NCBI GenBank assembly: GCA_900319255.1 | Contig: ONNU01000214.1 | Span: 1 to 9,200, forward strand | DNA from: an uncultured Eubacteriales bacterium | GTDB lineage: Bacteria; Bacillota; Clostridia; Oscillospirales; Acutalibacteraceae | Direction of reading: 5' to 3' | DNA length: 9,200 bases | Position numbers and translations under genes: made by a program | Notes under the pieces: model-generated | What the model was told of the DNA's origin: nothing | Database searches by the model: none | Seen by the model: the letters and a program-made list of their open reading frames with translations, nothing else | Shown: piece by piece, positions 6,324-9,200 of the stretch | Layout of the letters: every line of letters starts with the position of its first letter | Numbering within the stretch: the first letter of the stretch is position 1

Positions 6324-6640
6324 ATTCATGAAGCTCAAGGGCGAAAATATAAAAAGTTCTGTATTCATGCGGATTTTTATACATTATTCAGATTTTTATA
6401 TTCACCTGAATGGTGCATTTCAGGATTGAGATTAACACCTCAAAAGGAAAAATATCAAATCTTACCCGCAAAAGTCCGGGCGACTGAGGGGGATAAGGAA
6501 AGGGAATTCCACCTTTTGACTGACCAAAGTGGAAATACTAATAAAGTATGACTCAGGGCATGAAGGCGGAACAGCGGATTCAGGTTTATGTAAAGAAAAA
6601 ATAAAAAGAAATAAAGCTTCTTAACAGGAGGAATGATATA
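6324..6640 (+). other. 317-bp gap between ribE and ribBA with several dyads
   Basis: No gene is supported here. The left part is AT-rich, with the 10-mer GATTTTTATA at 6372-6381 repeated at 6391-6400. The middle can form small hairpins: 6426-6430 with 6439-6443, and 6461-6467 with 6490-6497 enclosing AGTC/GACT at 6473-6485. A larger dyad at 6507-6534 overlaps a promoter -35. No FMN aptamer motif (GGTGAAATTCC) and no T-tract terminator are present. AGGAGG at 6626-6631 is the ribBA ribosome site, nine bases before the ATG. Confidence 0.55.
6516..6544 (+). promoter_or_regulatory. Putative ribBA promoter with overlapping dyad
   Basis: TTGACT at 6516-6521, a 17-bp spacer, and TAATAA at 6539-6544 form a plausible vegetative promoter about 100 bp before ribBA. 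The inverted repeat TTCCAC-C-TTT (6507-6516) with AAAGTGGAA (6526-6534), nine pairs with one bulged C, covers the -35 and part of the spacer. It could be an operator or simply an RNA hairpin from read-through transcription. Both readings are inferred. Confidence 0.4.
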
Positions 6641-7831
6641 ATGAAATTTGCATCGGTCAAAAAAGCGCTTTCGGATCTCAGGGAGGGTAAGATAATCCTT
6701 GTGACTGACGATCCGGACAGGGAAAACGAGGGCGACTTTATCTGCGCCGCCGAATTTGCCACAACTGAAAATGTCAATTTTATGGCAACTCACGGCAAGG
6801 GTCTTATCTGTATGCCCATGTCAAAAAAGCTTGTTGATAAGCTTATGCTTCCGCAGATGGTGGAGACCAATACCGATAATCACGAAACAGCCTTTACCGT
6901 TTCCATCGACCATGTTCTTACAACCACAGGTATTTCCGCAGCGGAGCGTTCTGTCACCGCCATGAAATGCGTTGAGGATGACGCCCGCCCGGAGGATTTC
7001 CGCAGACCCGGACATATGTTTCCGCTTCTTGCAAAGCCCGGCGGAGTTCTTGAAAGGACAGGTCATACAGAAGCGACTGTTGATCTGATGAGACTTGCGG
7101 GTCTGAAGGAATGTGGTCTTTGCTGTGAGATAATGCGTGAGGACGGCACGATGATGAGGACAAAGGAGCTTCTGGAGCTTGCGAGGAAGTTTGATCTTAC
7201 CTTCATCACAATAAAGGATCTTATTGAATACCGCAAAAGACATGAAAAGCTTGTAGAATGTGTGGCAAGGGCAGATATGCCTACGAAATACGGTGAATTC
7301 AGAGCCTGCGGTTATGTCAACCGTATCAGCGGAGAGCATCATATCGCATTGGTAAAGGGTGATATCGGTGACGGAAAGGATATACTCTGCCGTGTACATT
7401 CCGAATGTCTCACAGGCGATACCTTTGGTTCACTGCGCTGTGACTGCGGAGATCAGTTTGCCGCCGCCATGAAAGCGATCGAAAAGGAAGGCAGAGGGAT
7501 ATTGCTTTATATGCGTCAGGAGGGCAGAGGCATCGGTCTTATCAATAAGCTCCGGGCATATGAGCTTCAGGAGCAGGGCATGGATACCCTTGATGCAAAT
7601 GTTGCTCTTGGGTTCAAGCCTGACGAAAGGGATTATTACACAGGCGCGCAGATACTTTCAGACCTTGGGGTAAAGACCATGCGTCTGCTGACCAACAACC
7701 CGGATAAGGTCTACCAGCTTTCCGAATACGGAATGGAGATCACCGAAAGAGTACCCATAAAGATTGAGCCGACAGAATTTGACGGCTTTTATCTGAAAAC
7801 CAAAAAAGACAGAATGGGGCATCTGCTCTGA
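6641..7831 (+). CDS. ribBA: Bifunctional DHBP synthase/GTP cyclohydrolase II RibBA
   Basis: RibBA supplies both riboflavin precursors: 3,4-dihydroxy-2-butanone 4-phosphate from ribulose 5-phosphate, and the diaminopyrimidine from GTP. The 396-aa length is typical of the fusion. The N-terminal DHBP synthase domain (about 1-200) has DDPDRENEGDF (23-33), RPGHMFPL (122-129), GHTEATVDL (141-149) and CEIMREDGTM. The C-terminal cyclohydrolase domain (about 205-396) has the zinc cysteines C256, C267 and C269 in HSECLTGDTFGSLRCDCGD, spaced as in E. coli RibA, then RQEGRGIGL (292-300) and TNNPDKV (351-357). Both halves appear intact. It is separated from ribE by 317 bp but is 35 bp from ribH, so it may be partly independent of the FMN riboswitch. 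Confidence 0.97.
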   Translation: MKFASVKKALSDLREGKIILVTDDPDRENEGDFICAAEFATTENVNFMATHGKGLICMPMSKKLVDKLMLPQMVETNTDNHETAFTVSIDHVLTTTGISAAERSVTAMKCVEDDARPEDFRRPGHMFPLLAKPGGVLERTGHTEATVDLMRLAGLKECGLCCEIMREDGTMMRTKELLELARKFDLTFITIKDLIEYRKRHEKLVECVARADMPTKYGEFRACGYVNRISGEHHIALVKGDIGDGKDILCRVHSECLTGDTFGSLRCDCGDQFAAAMKAIEKEGRGILLYMRQEGRGIGLINKLRAYELQEQGMDTLDANVALGFKPDERDYYTGAQILSDLGVKTMRLLTNNPDKVYQLSEYGMEITERVPIKIEPTEFDGFYLKTKKDRMGHLL

Positions 7832-7866
7832 GCTTAAACAAAAAATTTATTACGGAGGTCAAGAAA

Positions 7867-8334
7867 ATGAAGATCTATGAAGGAAATGTTATCGGCGAGA
7901 ATATAAGAGTAGGCATCGTTGCGGCAAGATTCAATGAGTTTATCACATCAAAGCTTCTTGCAGGCGCTGAGGACGGACTTATCCGCCACGGCGTTAACCC
8001 TGACGATATCGAGGTAGCGTGGGTTCCCGGCGCATTTGAGATACCCCTTATCGCATCGAAAATGGCAGACAGCGGCAAATATGATGCTGTCATCGCTCTG
8101 GGCGCAGTTATCAGAGGAAGCACGACTCATTACGATTATGTATGCAGCGAGGTTTCAAAGGGCATTGCAAATGTTTCGCTCAACAGCAGCATCCCTGTAA
8201 TGTTCGGCGTACTTACCACAGAGAATATCGAGCAGGCTATCGAGCGTGCCGGTACAAAAGCAGGCAACAAGGGCTATGACTGTGCGCTGGGCGCTATCGA
8301 GATGGTAAATCTTATCAGAAGTATCGAAGGATAA
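7867..8334 (+). CDS. ribH: 6,7-dimethyl-8-ribityllumazine synthase
   Basis: RibH condenses the RibBA product dihydroxybutanone phosphate with the RibD-derived aminopyrimidine to form lumazine, the substrate of RibE. The protein is 155 aa, normal for the icosahedral or pentameric enzyme. Signature motifs are ARFNEF (20-25, with the stacking aromatic F22), WVPGAFEIP (52-60), GAVIRGSTTHYDYV (79-92, with catalytic H88), FGVLTTEN (113-120) and the phosphate-binding R127. GGAGG at 7854-7858 lies eight bases before the ATG. It is the last gene of the cluster and is followed within seven bases by a strong hairpin. Confidence 0.97.
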   Translation: MKIYEGNVIGENIRVGIVAARFNEFITSKLLAGAEDGLIRHGVNPDDIEVAWVPGAFEIPLIASKMADSGKYDAVIALGAVIRGSTTHYDYVCSEVSKGIANVSLNSSIPVMFGVLTTENIEQAIERAGTKAGNKGYDCALGAIEMVNLIRSIEG

Positions 8335-8340
8335 AATAAC

Positions 8341-8377
8341 AAGGGCGGCTCCGGAAAAATTCCGGCAGCCGCCCTTT
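8341..8377. terminator. Hairpin terminator after ribH, probably bidirectional
   Basis: AAGGGCGGCT (8341-8350) pairs with AGCCGCCCTT (8367-8376), extended inward by CCGGAA (8351-8356) with TTCCGG (8360-8365). This gives 16 pairs with one bulged C and a three-base loop. The T-run after it is short (TTT) on the plus strand, and TTGTTATTTTAT follows on the minus strand. Its place between convergent genes fits a shared terminator, though the weak T-tracts lower confidence in strict intrinsic action. Confidence 0.75.
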
Positions 8378-8388
8378 AACGTATCTGT

Positions 8389-8537
8389 TCAATAATGCAT
8401 ATTCATATTATCATTGCTGTTAATGCTTTCATTTTCAGGTGATTGGTATGTCTGCATCGTCATAGCGGAGTCGTTCTGAGCGCTGTGCTGATGATATATA
8501 GTATTATCGCCTGGCGTTTGTTTGAAGCTTTATCCAT
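8389..8537 (-). pseudogene. Possible small ORF with a one-base frameshift
   Basis: On the minus strand, AAGGAG is followed seven bases later by ATG (8537-8535). Read straight, the frame gives only 25 codons (MDKASNKRQA..., ending TGA). If one base were restored near 8526, the reading would continue in another frame to TGA at 8391-8389. That gives a 49-residue hydrophilic peptide rich in Asn, Gln, His and Met, including QTPGDNTIYHQHSAQ and SNDNMNMHY. It starts 20 bp after the stop of the DUF3592-like gene on the same strand, so it could be its small partner. The second frame might also be open by chance. It resembles no family known to me. Confidence 0.25.
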
Positions 8538-8557
8538 AGCATACTCCTTTGCCCTTC

Positions 8558-9196
8558 TCAGAATTTGTCATCTCTTTTCTGGAAGGGATCAAACAGTTCT
8601 TCGCCGTATCTGCGTCTTTCTCTGCGCCGGGAATGCTTTCTCTTTTCGAGCTTCAGATCCTCCGGGTTGACCTCCTTATCGAAAAGGGTGCCGGCTTTTT
8701 CAGTATAGCCGCCCTCATATTCATCATAGGGTCTGAATCTTTCCTCGATCTTGCTGACGGCCTTGGATTTTGATTTTGTGCCGCCGATAACGATAAGGAC
8801 AAAACCGCCGATAACAACGAACAGCGCGATACCATAGGCAAAGCCAATCGAGGAGGAGGAGGATTCAGGCAGGGCAACGGAGGGATTGCCGGGATCATAA
8901 TAGACTGTGACCAGAGAGCTGACATAAGCCGAAGGATGCTCAAGAATGATCCTGGTGTTTTCAAATTCCTCCTCACCCACCGTATAGCTGACATATATTT
9001 CCTTGACATATTCATTCTGACTGTCATAGATTCTGTCGGTAACATTTGCGGTAACGGGGATAAAATTATTTCTGATGCTCTGGTTAGCATCATATGAGGT
9101 CTTGACGATGATCGTCATTATTATGCCAAAGGCTATCAGCACGCCCCCCGCAAGATAAAACAGCACAGCCGCAGGATTTTTTCTACGAGTTTCCAT
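8558..9196 (-). CDS. DUF3592-like two-helix membrane protein
   Basis: The 212-aa protein has a short basic N-terminus (METRRKN), a membrane helix at about 9-31, a small beta-rich outside domain (about 35-115), a second helix at about 117-139, and a charged cytosolic tail with the basic run KLEKRKHSRRRERRR (182-196). The outside domain reads like DUF3592: TANVTDRIYDS, YVSYTVGEEEFENTRI and especially VTVYYDPGNPSVA (96-108), a pattern common in that family. Its function is unknown. It converges on the riboflavin cluster. Only four bases lie upstream within the window, so its ribosome site and promoter are not visible and the true start could be beyond the edge. The basic-then-hydrophobic N-terminus nevertheless fits a complete protein. 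Confidence 0.82.
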   Translation of the reverse strand: METRRKNPAAVLFYLAGGVLIAFGIIMTIIVKTSYDANQSIRNNFIPVTANVTDRIYDSQNEYVKEIYVSYTVGEEEFENTRIILEHPSAYVSSLVTVYYDPGNPSVALPESSSSSIGFAYGIALFVVIGGFVLIVIGGTKSKSKAVSKIEERFRPYDEYEGGYTEKAGTLFDKEVNPEDLKLEKRKHSRRRERRRYGEELFDPFQKRDDKF

Positions 9197-9200
9197 ATTG

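Noticed and set aside
6421..6540. Cobalamin or c-di-GMP riboswitch before ribBA
   Set aside because: A few matching words (GGGAA, GCAAAA) occur, but the core motifs and their order are missing.
6455..6793. Minus-strand frame crossing the rib gap
   Set aside because: Half of it is antisense to ribBA, and the rest has no ribosome site or recognisable motif.
6821..7399. 192-codon minus-strand frame
   Set aside because: Antisense shadow of ribBA.
8443..8773. Plus-strand frames of 74-75 codons near the right end
   Set aside because: They overlap the minus-strand DUF3592-like gene, lack ribosome sites and have no family features.

Overview
The window looks like a chromosomal segment of an anaerobic Firmicute, most likely a Ruminococcus-type member of the Oscillospiraceae/Ruminococcaceae. 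The basis is moderate GC, strong AGGAGG ribosome sites, Clostridia-like protein sequences, an FMN riboswitch ahead of a ribD-ribE-ribBA-ribH cluster, and scattered GC-rich intergenic hairpin elements. The genus is an inference from style and protein resemblance, not from a marker gene.

Layout. Bases 1-342 carry no convincing gene. They hold a GC-rich hairpin element, AT-rich palindromes and, at the end, a near-consensus promoter (TTGACA-17-TAAAAT). A leader of about 114 nt follows and can fold into a compact three-way structure ending just before the ribosome site of the first gene. Three plus-strand genes follow: a 258-aa two-helix membrane protein of XpaC-like character (457-1233), a 566-aa membrane-anchored protein joining a periplasmic-binding-protein-like region to a von Willebrand A domain with intact MIDAS (1263-2963), and a TelA/YaaN 'toxic anion resistance' protein (3115-4287). 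Together they look like an envelope-stress or tellurite-resistance-type module: an external sensing or binding protein, a membrane protein and a cytosolic coiled-coil partner.

Bases 4288-4596 hold a second copy of the GC-rich repeat element, a complete FMN riboswitch aptamer and an 11-bp intrinsic terminator. They control the riboflavin genes: ribD (4597-5682), ribE (5682-6323, overlapping ribD by one base), a 317-bp gap with its own promoter-like signal, ribBA (6641-7831) and ribH (7867-8334). These four genes encode every dedicated enzyme from GTP and ribulose 5-phosphate to riboflavin except the phosphatase step. A strong hairpin at 8341-8376 ends the cluster.

A convergent minus-strand gene (8558-9196) encodes a two-helix DUF3592-like membrane protein. 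Just downstream of it on the same strand is a possible small frameshifted ORF (8389-8537). The riboflavin cluster is ordinary apart from the gap before ribBA. The parts most worth a second look are the structured leader at 343-456 and the sensor/vWA/TelA cassette it heads.
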